From Plicaturopsis crispa FD-325 SS-3 (Eukaryota > Basidiomycota > Agaricomycetes > Amylocorticiales > Amylocorticiaceae), in NCBI GenBank assembly GCA_000827205.1, contig KN832557.1, positions 70,493 through 134,492 of the forward strand: DNA of 64,000 nucleotides, read 5' to 3'. How positions within the stretch are numbered: position 1 is the first letter of the stretch; every line of letters begins with the position of its first letter. Position numbers and translations under genes: made by a program. The notes under the pieces are model-generated. The model was given only the letters and a program-made list of their open reading frames with translations, was not told where the DNA came from and did not search any database. Positions 49,080-59,400 of this stretch are shown here, piece after piece.

Positions 49080-50245
49080 ATTTAGTCTGTGTTAGAAAGC
49101 TCTGGAGATGATACTAGTGGGTCTTGGGAGCACGGGAGTATCAATAACTTGCGGACACCTAAGGCGAGTCGAGCTGTGGCACAGGCCTGTACATGCTAGT
49201 ACTGGAGGAAAGCAGCACAGGATTGCGATGTCACCAAAGTTAGCTCCGGCTTCGAATAGGAAGGCGGAATGTACTTACAAGCATTGGAGCAATCTGCAAC
49301 CGTACATTGAGCGTACGGATATAGGTTGCGCTCCGCGGACCGTGAACACGGTTTACTAGTAAAACACTAGTAAAACATAAAGTTATACGGCCGGTAAACC
49401 GTAAAGCGCAGCCTAAGAGCGTTCGGGGATAGGCCTTATCGGCTGCGCACCTCGTTGCTGTCAATCAAATCGTGGTCCCGATCTGCGCTCAGTTCTCTGA
49501 TACTCAGCATGGGTGAGCGGTGAGACAAGATAGCAAGGGTTCGAATGCCATGTCTTGAGGACGGGCAAAATCGACATAAGTACAGATCACCTCCGCAAGT
49601 GAAACGAAGTGAGGTCCACCGACCCAGAGCTAACTCCCGCAAAGGGCACACAAAAATTGCCATTGGAGTCCAGTATCGCGAAAAGGTTCGACATTCTACT
49701 AAAAGAAAACAGCGTATGAAGAAAAATAAAAAGAGGCAGGGGTCGAGGCAACGAACGTATGCAGAGGCAGTGGATTATGATAATGGAAGGAGCAGAAGGG
49801 CATAATGAACGGAAACGCAGAAACACAGTGTATGAGAGTACCAGGAACGGGTTTTGAAATGCTATAGCTACCAGGAATGGGATATATGCTACCAGGAAGA
49901 GGATGGATGCTACCAGGAAGGGGATGGATGGATGGAGGATGAAAGAAAGCGAGAGCGTGACAGCATGCAGATGCGAGGGACATAGCGAAAACACGGGCGA
50001 CAAGGAGCAGCAGCAGCAGCAGACACACATGAAGGAGGGGCAACAGACCGATCCACAGAAAGGCAGAGAAACGCGCAAAAGAAAGGAAGGAAGTATGTTT
50101 GTTGTTGATGTTAAAGGTCCACCGTCCGTAATTTTGTCACCAAGCACGAGAGAAACACCAGAACAAGAATAGCGACAGCACGAAAGCATTGGACAGCAGG
50201 GGCGAGGGGAGCATGTAGGAAGGCGTTGGAGGCAGACATTGCGCA
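49080..50245. other. intergenic region with an inverted repeat and repeat copy B
   Basis: Upstream region of the MLKL-like gene on the left, 3' flank of the RING-RRM gene on the right. It contains an imperfect inverted repeat at 49324-49413 and repeat copy B from 49559. No gene is supported; short frames inside follow the purine bias of the repeat. Confidence 0.5.
49324..49413. repeat. imperfect inverted repeat / possible hairpin
   Basis: ggttgcgct...cggtttac (49324-49356) pairs with gtaaaccg...agcgcagcc (49394-49413) across an AT-rich loop that contains a direct repeat (actagtaaaac twice). Arms are unequal in length. It could be a folded RNA or DNA structure or the remains of a small inverted-repeat element. 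Confidence 0.55.
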
Positions 50246-50263
50246 TCACATCGCGGAAAGCCG
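49559..50263. repeat. 0.7 kb duplicated segment, copy B (probable source)
   Basis: Partner of 45095-45815. It overlaps the authentic last codons of the RING-RRM gene (stop at 50246) and its 3' flank, which makes it the likely source. Its 21-bp minisatellite has three units (49867, 49888, 49909) against two in copy A. It begins ggacgggcaaaatcg, as does copy A. Confidence 0.85.
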
Positions 50264-52618
50264 CTGTGCGAGCGCCTGGATCAGCTCGGGGCCCACGCCG
50301 AATTCGCGGGCAAGCGACTCGAGGGGCGGGGGGCTCCGTCGCGGCTCCGCGACCTGGCAGTGTCCCGCGAGCTTGTTGATCTGCTGCGTCGTGAATGCGC
50401 GGCAGTTCAGGCCCGCGTGGACGAGCTGCGAGAGAAGATCGGAGTAATCGCCGGGGCCGCTGGCGTTAGGTCCGTGGATACGCGACAAGAGGACTTGGAT
50501 GGCGGCGAATGTCACGTCTGCGAGCAGTTCAAGTGAGTATGCGGGAGTTGAAGTGAGGATAGTGGACGACGTACCGTAAAGCATGTCCCTGAGCGCACAG
50601 CTCCAGAAGACCCTGCTGTCGATGTCCGCAGGAAACTTGGCCAGAATACTGATCAGTGAGTGGAACGGGAGCTCGGGGACTTTCAAGAAGTGCGACTGTT
50701 GCGAGGTGTGTCAGAAGACGGGTGCGCAAAGATGAAGCCAGTCTAGCTACGCACGTCGGGTGACCGAATGAGGTGCAAGAGAGCATCGAACTCGGTCTCG
50801 GAGATGAGCCCAGTCTCAAGCGTCTTGATGACGCGCTCGTGCGGAAGTCCATTCAGACTCGGTTTGCTACTGTCGAAATTCCCTTGCCAGCTCGGGAACA
50901 GCTGCAATCATCGGTACAGAATCAGCGCCCCGCTGCAAAAATATAAATGACACGCTTACGGCTCTCATGAGCTCTTCCTGCCCGCTGCGGGTGACGGTCA
51001 CTCCACGGGCCCTGCGGCCGCGGCCGAGGACCGAGTTTTGCGCGCCGCGGAGGGCGGCTTTGGCGATCTCCTCGTTCGCCAATTCGACAAACGCATGCGA
51101 CAGCGTTTTGCCCTTGCGGTCGAGTAATACATGGACGAGCACGACGGGCTGGCGCAGCCACGCCACGATCGCGGGCGGTGTAATGTCCTACAACAGGCCC
51201 TCAGTACGCGTAAATAATACATTCTGGTGAAAAAGCATACCCATGGCACATTGTCGATACGCAAAACAACATTCTCGCCCGCCTTCGGCCCGGGGACGGG
51301 CGTCGACGCGTCGCGCGCCAGCTCAAAGAATTTGAACTGGCCCATGTTGAGGTCCCCAGAGTCGAACGCGCTGGGGAGGAGTGCATTCGGCGCAAAGGGG
51401 TTGCCGGCCGGGTTCGTCGGGGTGCCGGCGGCCTGCAGGTGGAAGTCGTCGACGCTCTGGTGGCACACTGCGCACGCCATGTCCTTCTCGCCGACGATGT
51501 TGAGGGCGCTCGTGAGGCACGCGGAGCACAGCGGGTGGGAGCACGGCGACAGGATGGCGAGAGAGGACGCGGTGCGCCCGCACACGGAGCATCCGCTGGC
51601 GGCCTGCGAGTGGATGCTGTGGAAGTCGGACTCGGAGATGGTGGGTAGCGCCGGGAAGGGCTCGAATGGGTCGTGGAGAGAGAGCGGGAAACGCTCAGGC
51701 GCAGGCGAGTCGAAGGCTTGAGGGTACGGCGCGTATTCATTTTCGTCGATGTCGAACAGGTCTGTGGTCTAGACACAATACTTAGCACATTTCTACAAAA
51801 AAAAAGACGGCACGCACTTGTCCGAAAGAGGGGCGGCGGCGCGTGTGCGCGGGGTCAGTCAAGCTGCCCTTCAGCTTGATTTCCTTGGCGGTAGCAGCTT
51901 TGCGTGGCGGCGTGTTGAGGTTCAGGTTGTTCGATGCGAGCGTGCGGCGAGCGGGGGTGGTGCGGACGGCCTGCGGAGAGAGAGACAGCTGCAAAGGAGG
52001 CTGGTTTTGCGGTGACATCGGCACGCCTCGCTGCAGAGGGGCCGCGAACGTCTGGGCACGCGGACGGCGCTGCGAGAGGAACGGGACGCCTGTGTTGTTT
52101 TCGGTCAAGCGGGCATACCCATCGTCGCGGTAGACGGGCGACGTTGTGCCTGAGCGCGTGGCTTCGCTCGCTGGTTGCGACTATATTAGCATGCGGGCAC
52201 TGTCTATATTACCCTTCGTACCTTCGTCGTCGGCCGGGTAATACATATCGTCGGCTGAGCCGACCCTGATTCCATTTTCAGAGGCTCTCGACCTCCAGTT
52301 TTCAGCAATATCAGCGAGGCTCTTGTCGTTCACGCGGCTAAAGTCGGGCATGTACGACAGGCTAGCGCTAGCGCCATGTTTACGGATGCTTGATGCAGAC
52401 TGCGGGGTGGTGATTCCAGAGCTGTTGGAGGACGCGAAAGAGCGAAGACTGAGCGGGGTATACGGTGTGGAAAGGTTGCTCGCTGGAGTGAGAGGAGAGC
52501 GGCTGTGGCGCGCGCTCTGGCTGAGGCGTTGCGGGGTAACCGGGGGAGCGTTGCGGCGGGTCGCGGCAGGCGAAGAAGGCGCTGTTGCAGGAGAGATGAA
52601 ATGAGCGTTGGAGGCCAT
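50246..52618 (-). CDS. RING-finger protein with an RNA-recognition motif
   Basis: Start MASNAHFISPATAPSSPAAT at 52618; the N-terminal half is Ser/Pro-rich and disordered. A C3HC4-type RING follows: CSVCGRT, LSPCSHPLCSACLTSALNIV and ACAVCHQSV (51610-51440). After a linker ending KFFELARDAS comes an RRM-like domain: ENVVLRIDNVPW joined to DITPPAIVAWLRQP, then KTLSHAFVELANEEIAKAAL. The C-terminal part is helical (LPHERVIKTLETGLISETEF, LISILAKFPADIDSRVFWSC) and ends IQALAQRLSAM. The pairing suggests an RNA-binding ubiquitin ligase or scaffold; I know no characterised orthologue. At least five short introns. Its last codons are also found in repeat copy A. Confidence 0.8.
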
Positions 52619-53247
52619 TGCGCGAGTCTAACGGAAGTGTAAAAGAGAATAAAGCTTAGGTTCCTTTGACGAAAACGCGATCGCGAGGATGTTTTGAGGG
52701 GCGCCCGGTGTTGTACAGAGCAGACTGTCGTGTCGAGTTCGTCGTCGTTGTTCGTCGTTACCGTCAGGATCGCTGTGCGCTTGAGCTCGCTGTTCGTTCT
52801 GGGTGAGCTCGCTGTTGCCGGCGATGATGGTGGTTCAAGTCTAAGAGGCTCGCCCGTTGCGGCTGCGCTCACTCGGCGACCGTAAATCTTTCCAACTGCG
52901 ACCGTGTGAAATTGGCGTTAACGCGACCTCCACGTGATCGTTATTGCCTTTTTACGGGGTTTTATTATTTCACCCTAAAAGTAGTCAAACAAAGCTCACA
53001 GATTCCAGGTCTCGTCAAGTAGCTCACTCTAACTATGTGAAGATCTCATGCAACCCAAATCGCGTGGAGCAAAACATACTCAGAGGAAACAGAAACCTGA
53101 AATTGTGGCGCGCCCGGATTCAGAATCCGTCGCGTCGCGGTCACGTGCTCGCAATATTTGCCGTATCTATGCAATAATTTATTGATTTTCCTCGACCTCT
53201 TTCCCTCCCTCTTCGAGTTTCTGCTTTGCACAATATTCTACGTGAAA
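52619..53247. promoter_or_regulatory. divergent intergenic region
   Basis: 630 bp between the RING-RRM gene (-) and the coiled-coil gene (+). It probably contains both promoters and 5' leaders. Frames inside are short and lack support. Confidence 0.4.
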
Positions 53248-53757
53248 ATGGCCGTCAACGGAGCCATCGATCTCTCGACCGTCGCTGACCCCGCCATGCG
53301 AAATATCCTAGGTCAAATTATCGCCGATCACACCGCGACGAAGCAGCGTCTGCGCGCCATGGGCAACGAGCTAGCGGCGAAGGATGAAGAGATCCGAGCG
53401 CTGCGCAGAAAGCTCAAGTCAGACATCGACGAAGTACGAGTAGAAAAGGACGAGTCGATCGAAGAGCTGCGGACGGAGCTGGAAGACGCGACGGAGACGC
53501 TGAGGCAGGAGATAGAGGAGGCGGTCGACGAGGCCAAGGAGGAGATGGAGAGCACCCAGGAGGAGGCGTCCGACACGCTGAGGGAGGAGATTGAGGAGGC
53601 TGTCGATGAGGCTAAGGACGAGCTGGAAGGACAACTGCACGAGAGGGAAAAGGATATCAACTTCGTCCTCCGTCTGCTCGTGGATATGGACACCGTGTTA
53701 GCCGACTTGAAGAGGGTTATTTTAATGCAGGGGCAGATCCAAGCCCTGCCTCCATAA
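53248..53757 (+). CDS. acidic coiled-coil protein (169 aa)
   Basis: Start MAVNGAIDLSTVADPAMRNI at 53248; an upstream hydrophobic extension is not taken as coding. The N-terminal 30 residues are followed by a continuous helix rich in Glu, Lys and Arg (about residues 28-150) with clear heptads. It contains a near-perfect internal duplication: TLRQEIEEAVDEAKEEME and TLREEIEEAVDEAKDELE, about 30 residues apart. The end, FVLRLLVDMDTVLADLKRVI, is more hydrophobic. Likely a dimerising structural or adaptor protein; no family is recognised. Single exon. Confidence 0.75.
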   Translation: MAVNGAIDLSTVADPAMRNILGQIIADHTATKQRLRAMGNELAAKDEEIRALRRKLKSDIDEVRVEKDESIEELRTELEDATETLRQEIEEAVDEAKEEMESTQEEASDTLREEIEEAVDEAKDELEGQLHEREKDINFVLRLLVDMDTVLADLKRVILMQGQIQALPP

Positions 53758-54427
53758 GCATTCCCCTACCCCTACGGGATGCTTTCTTGTGCGCCAAGGT
53801 GAGTGCAATACCTTCGCTAATATATGCGCCTGCTCGTTCATGGTTGGCTAGCTGACCCCCCATCACAGTTGGCCGCAGTTGCGAATCGATACGTAAATGC
53901 GCAAGGCGCGCAGTCGTACTTCTACTTCTCTACGATAATATTCTCGGTGAGCAACACCTCCACGCATTGCCGCCCATCTGGTTGCACGCTCACGACTCGC
54001 GCAGGATATCATGACTATCTATGTTCTCAGCGCGGTCTACTCGCATGTCTGTAATAAGTAATCGAAATACACCTTCTTGTGCTTCGCTTGCGCGGCGCTG
54101 GCCCAGTCCGACGAGTTCAAACACAATTGTCCCATTGCCGCTGCGCTACAACCCACAGGCCACCAGCCTTGCACTGCACAGCCCAGCCGGGATAACTGCG
54201 CATACTTCTAACTCTCACTTGTCATATCGATCTCCCTGGTGTAAGTGCTCCTTTTTATAGTGCTCCTTCATGCGATATCGAGGATGTGTTTTTATTACCA
54301 TGCCGCAGCCTTGTCATCATCTTCCTGCACAGCATCTTTGACTGCGCAGTAGCGCTAGCTGTGCACTGCTATAAATGATCTTTGCCTGTTCCTTATCTGT
54401 CTTTCCCCGTCGTAGACTCTGTCCACC
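53758..54427. other. spacer with exon-like fragments, unresolved
   Basis: Plus-strand pieces read like exons: AAVANRYVNAQGAQSYFYFS and TIIFS, then after gtgagc...gcgcag, DIMTIYVLSAVYSHVC and a stop. A further frame gives KYTFLCFACAALAQSDEF, and near 54308 LVIIFLHSIFDCAVALAV. The hydrophobic segments suggest a small membrane protein with four or fewer helices, but the frames do not join into one product by eye. It may be a short multi-exon gene or a decayed one. Confidence 0.3.
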
Positions 54428-55728
54428 ATGATCGTCGACAAACATTCTCCGCCAGACGATGAGACGTCCTCTGACCCTCCACCATCCTACGATGACACAG
54501 TCGAACAAACCCTACCTCGCACCTCCTACTCGACCGATGTCAAATCGACACCACATGCACATACACAGTCGCAATCGCCAACTGTACCAACCTCTCCTGG
54601 CACACCTCCCGGCGTAGTGCGCGCAACCCGGCCCAAGAGCAAGGGCTGGTTCTCCTTCGGCGCGTCGCGCACCAAGACCGAGGTGCGCAGCACCACGCTC
54701 GGGCTCGTGCGCGACCTCGTGCGGCAAGAGGCCATCGTCGACGCCGCCTCCGCCGGCATCATCGCCAGCTGCGGCGAAGCCTGCGCCGCGCACAACCTCT
54801 CCTTCTCCGCCCTCCTGCAGGAGCCGAGCATCGAGGGGCACACGCCCATGTACTGGGCTATCGTCAAGCGCCCGCCCGCCCTCCTCCGCCCTCCCCCTCC
54901 CGACGACAGGCTGCCGCTCCTGCTCGACGTGCTCCTCGACCACGCGGCGCCGCTCACGCCGGGCACGGTGGCCGATATACGGCACGCGTGCCTGCTGGCG
55001 GCGGACGAGGCGCTGTTCCAGCGCCTGAGGCGGCACCCGCAGTTCTCGCCGCTGTCGGGGACGGAGGAGATGCTGTGGGGGGCTGCGCCGCCGTGGCCGC
55101 GCGACGACGTGCGCGTCGAGGAGGTGCCTGGGGACCACGGCGCGTTTGTGGTGCATTTTGCGCTGACGCAGTTCCAGCGGCGCATGCGCGTCGCGAAGCA
55201 GGTCGGGGTGGAGTTTATCGCGCGAGGTGGGCCGCTGTATTACTGCTACCCGTCTCGGCGTGGGGGATCGTAGCTGATAAATTGACGTCGTTCGATTTGC
55301 AGCTCGGATGTGGAAGCTCGTGTTCTGCGTGGACGAGAGTGGGGCGTGGTCTGTTGCCCTCAGCATAATGACCCACAGCGCACCCACGTATATCGACTCG
55401 CGTCTGCTCATCGACGCGCCTCCGCCTACCCCATCTGTCGAGAGGAAACCGAAACCCAAGCCGACGATCTCGCTTCGGCTTAACTCCGGTTCCTCTCAGC
55501 TCTCGCCCCTCCCGAATGCCCAAGACACCATCACCGTGCAACTACAGGACAGCATGATGGGCCCCACCCTGCAGTACGAGTAAGTGCTAAGTAACCACTG
55601 TATGCGTTATCTCTGTCAGTTGTTGATGAGACTGCAGGAACAGCCCGTATCTCCTGCAGGACGGCACATTGGTTGCACGGCTGGAGGCTAGGCTGGCGAA
55701 ACCTGAGGCCGATTGCGTTATCTGCTGA
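54428..55728 (+). CDS. conserved protein with N-terminal PPxY motif, function unknown
   Basis: Start MIVDKHSPPDDETSSDPPPS; the PPPSYDDT stretch is a PPxY-type motif, a usual docking site for Rsp5/NEDD4 WW domains. After a Ser/Thr/Pro-rich linker comes a mostly helical domain: TLGLVRDLVRQEAIVDAASA, GIIASCGEACAAHNLSFSAL, and HTPMYWAIVKRPPALLRPPP. It continues LPLLLDVLLDHAAPLTPGTV and ADIRHACLLAADEALFQRLR, a pattern like a degenerate ankyrin array. The last exons hold strands (VEFIARARMWKLVFCVDESG, YIDSRLLIDAPPPTP) and end LAKPEADCVIC. Two introns, near 55228-55311 and 55580-55638. Ankyrin-like fold is inference. Confidence 0.75.
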
Positions 55729-56431
55729 CCAGGCCCTTGGGAGCGTCGTAGGTTTCATTCGCTGCAATCAGTTACTCCTACTACGGTCCCAGTGCCAGTG
55801 AAGACCTGGTGGTGTCAGCGTCCTTCGAGGTCACTGGCCATGTAGGTTCGGTGATGCTCACCGGGGAAGATGACTCGGAGGACGTTCTAACGTCGTTTTC
55901 TTTGGGGTTTGCCTTCATAGACCTTCGTCTTCACTAGCCAAGGACTATCAACAATTTACACACATACATATCTCATGTCTTATTCCCTCGGAACCATCTG
56001 ACTGTAATTTTATCTCCTTGCTACATTAGACTCGTACTTCAATAAATTTCAAGGTCCTGCAAGCGCTCGCCCCGGGAATAACAACAATATCTGATAATTC
56101 GAGAACGTAGGATAGGATGCGTGCGGAAAGGGCACTGATAAAAGAAAGTACATCGGGAGTACGGTATGATAGTGCGATACAGGAATACCAATGTGCTCTA
56201 TAGACTATAGTGGAAAGAAACCAATTGAAATGATACAGTAACAACAATAGGACTGGTAGTATGTGTGCAAAGGGAATGACTATAAGGAAGACGTGTGCAA
56301 GATTATAGCAGGTTTAGAAAGAATAAGTTTGAAAAGGAAGAGACGAGGGCGGAAGGATAACTGGGGAATGAAAGGTATAACATAGCAATGCGATGTTGGG
56401 TTATAGATAGGTCTGAAGCGAGCGCGGACGT
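55729..56431. other. convergent 3' region
   Basis: About 700 bp between facing stop codons. Bases 56030-56400 of the plus strand are AT- and purine-rich. No gene is seen. Confidence 0.45.
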
Positions 56432-59400
56432 CTACGCCGACACGCCGAATACTGTAGAGGCAGTGAGCAGGGAGAGAATGGCAGCCAAAGGAGGTACAAC
56501 GCACAAGCTGCTAATTCACGGACGCTCAAACGGCCAATCTTCTTGCCGCTGCCTTCGCCGAGACTCCCGTCGGCAAGGTTTTTCTGGAAACGGAGCCCAT
56601 TGAGCACGAGTTAGCTAGGACAGGGCGAGAAAACCGACCTTGCGTTCTTGGAGTGCCAGGATACGATCCTCGACAGTGTTCGATATTACGAGACGCTGAA
56701 CGAGGACAGGCCTCATTTGTCCGAGACGGTGGACGCGGTCGTGAGCTTGCGATTCAATGGCTTCGCTCCATCCTGAATCAAGGAAAAGTCAGTGTTACGA
56801 TATCTAGAATAGTGGGGGGACGCATACCAAGATCAAGCGATATGACACCTGCATGTGCAGCCATTCAGCGAAGACGATCAAATGTAGAGCTGAGTTGGCT
56901 TACGATTGGCACGAGTCAGATTGAGACCAACGCCGCCGCACTTAAGCGACATGAGCATGACACGAGCCTTGTCCTTGTGCATGAAGACCTACGAGCGTAT
57001 ACGAGTTCAGCCCACGGTTCCCGATGAAGAAAATAGATTGTTGTACCTTAACAGCCTGATCACGCTTCTTGCGATCCATTGAGCCAATGTAACTAACATC
57101 AAAGTTAGAGAATGTCCCGTTTGGCTGAGAGTATGTAGAACAATAGCGAACTTACTTCACGTGAGGGATATTCCTCTCGACGAGATACCCTGAGGCGAGC
57201 TTTAAACACTCTGTCCACTGCGAGATAACGATGGTCTTTTCGCCAGGGTTCTCAACGGCCCAAGTCTCCAGGCTCTTCATCATGGCCTAACGGATGGGGG
57301 GAACATCAGAACTGAGGCCACGGCTTACAGACAGCTGCGTACCTTCATCTTTGTAGACGGAAGGAACCGACGCTTCTTGTCGGGGTCTTCTTCGGAAATA
57401 TCGTCGTCGCGCTTTGCCCCGAAAATGATATCCTGGTCTTCCAATTCCATTTCGTCCTCGGAGTCGATGATGACCGGCCGTTTCGTCGAGACGCGCCTCT
57501 TCGCAGTGCGGCGAGCGTCTTTGTAGTCCTCGTCCTCGTCATCTTCGACAATGAAGTCAGAGAGGTCGTCCTCATCGTCCTCATCATCGGAGTACTCTTC
57601 CTCTTCATCAACGACATCGTCGCTGCTCTTGATCCTGGGTGCGCGCTTGGTCTGGCGCGACCTGGCTTTCGCCTTGCCCTTCCGAGCCCCATCGTGTTTC
57701 CAGACGGCCGCGACGTTCTGCATGTCGACGTCAGAATCTTCCGTCTTCATGGCGTCGTCCAGTTCAGCGTCGGTGGGCTCGAAGATAGGGCGCGAAAACA
57801 CATTGACCGCAGAGACAGCCGATCGGCAGACAGGGCCTGCAGGGTATTTAGCACGATGCACAGTGAAGAGAAGCGCGAAACCTACATGGGCGCTGGTCGT
57901 GGTTGTAGTGAGGGCCCGCGGCATCGAGCGCATGGGGGTTGTTGAGAACCCCGGCTAAAAATTGTTCAGCGCAGCTCAAAGACGACTTCCAGCAGGACGG
58001 GACTTACTGAGACACTCGCGACAAAACATATGCGTGCAGGGAGTCACGATAGGATCAGTGAAGGCGTCAAAACAAATAGGACACTCCTCATCGTCTCCAG
58101 GTTTCGCGTCCAGAGACTGTTGCGCTCGTCAATACAAAATTGCGGAAGACAGACCAAAAGCAATCACCTCTTTCTCGGCCTGCATCCGGAGCAAAGCCGA
58201 CTGCATGAACTTGTCCCTCATCTTGGCCACAAACTCTGCGGAGACCGTTTCTTTAGCGCGGGAGAGCTCCGTGAGGACTTCAGCGGGTCTATGGTCTTCG
58301 GCCATGTCATCGGCGTCGATGAATGCCATGTGCATACCGTTCTCTTGGATCAGAGCGGCGTGTGCACAAGTCTGCCGGAGACGAAGGAGCATAACAAGGA
58401 CTGGTCACCATGTCGTCAGTAAACGCAGAAAAGTTTGATGTATAGATAAATCTTACCTTCAACATAATTCCTGCAAATAAGATCGTAGCTCAGTCATAGA
58501 TCCACAAGAACGACACTCGAGAGACTCACTTAAGCACGGTTCCGGCGCGGAGGAAACGATTGAATTGGGCCTGGGCTTTCCCTTCAACCTAAACGATACA
58601 ACGTGAACCAGATATTCTTGACGTAGAGTATAAAAAAGTCTTACCATATTGTAAATCGTCCGCTCTTCCGCTGAGAACTCTAATTTGACCAAAGCGACTT
58701 CCTTAGGTGGTAGGTCGATCAGCCGTTTACCATCTAACATAGAATCCTTTTTGCGCCTCATTACGAATGTAGCCATGATCGCCTGAAGACGACTGGTGGC
58801 GAGACCGGCTACGGACACAACGTGAGTACGGCAATGCAATTGAGATATAAATTGAGATATATTAGCCAACTTACGATTCTTTTTCTCTGCGGTAGGTTCA
58901 TGTCGTAAGCGCGGGTATAGGGGAAGACTACGACAGACTTACCAATGATGGCGACTTGAGTATTGAAGTCCTTCCAGTCATACCACGGACGGATGCGAAG
59001 GAACCGAATGAGGGGGTAAGTGTCTGACAAGCTGTTGATGATCGGGGTACTAAAATGCGCGGCTGAATATCGCAGTAAAGCAAGGTATGCATTGGCAGAC
59101 TCACCCCGTAAGGCACCAGCGATAGGTCGCTTTGAGCTCAGTGACCGCGCGCGAGCTCCCTGTTGTACAGACATGAGAATGCCGTGTACCGATGTCCATC
59201 AGGGATACACTTACTAGTTTTTTTGGTACGTATGTTCTGTGCCTCGTCGAGCACAATGCGATACCACTGATGGATTGAAGATAAAATCAGCCGTCGGAAT
59301 GCTAGGTGGAGTGATGTAAACACGCACATTGACCTGGAACAACAAGCCGACTGTAACTTCGACTTCAGCACTGGGTTTTTTGAATGCAAGACAAGTCACC

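Noticed and set aside
49495-49555. tRNA or SINE candidate around ggttcgaatgcc
   Set aside because: The B-box-like string has no matching A box or stem, and the stretch is part of a repeat shared with 42134-42186 that lacks it.
49587-50249. 220-residue minus-strand frame in repeat copy B (and the matching frames in copy A)
   Set aside because: Low-complexity Ser/Cys/Phe text that follows the purine bias; frames differ between the two copies, so it is not conserved as protein.
54512-55459. 315-residue minus-strand frame
   Set aside because: Shadow of the plus-strand PPxY gene, which has better coding character, introns and a clean start.
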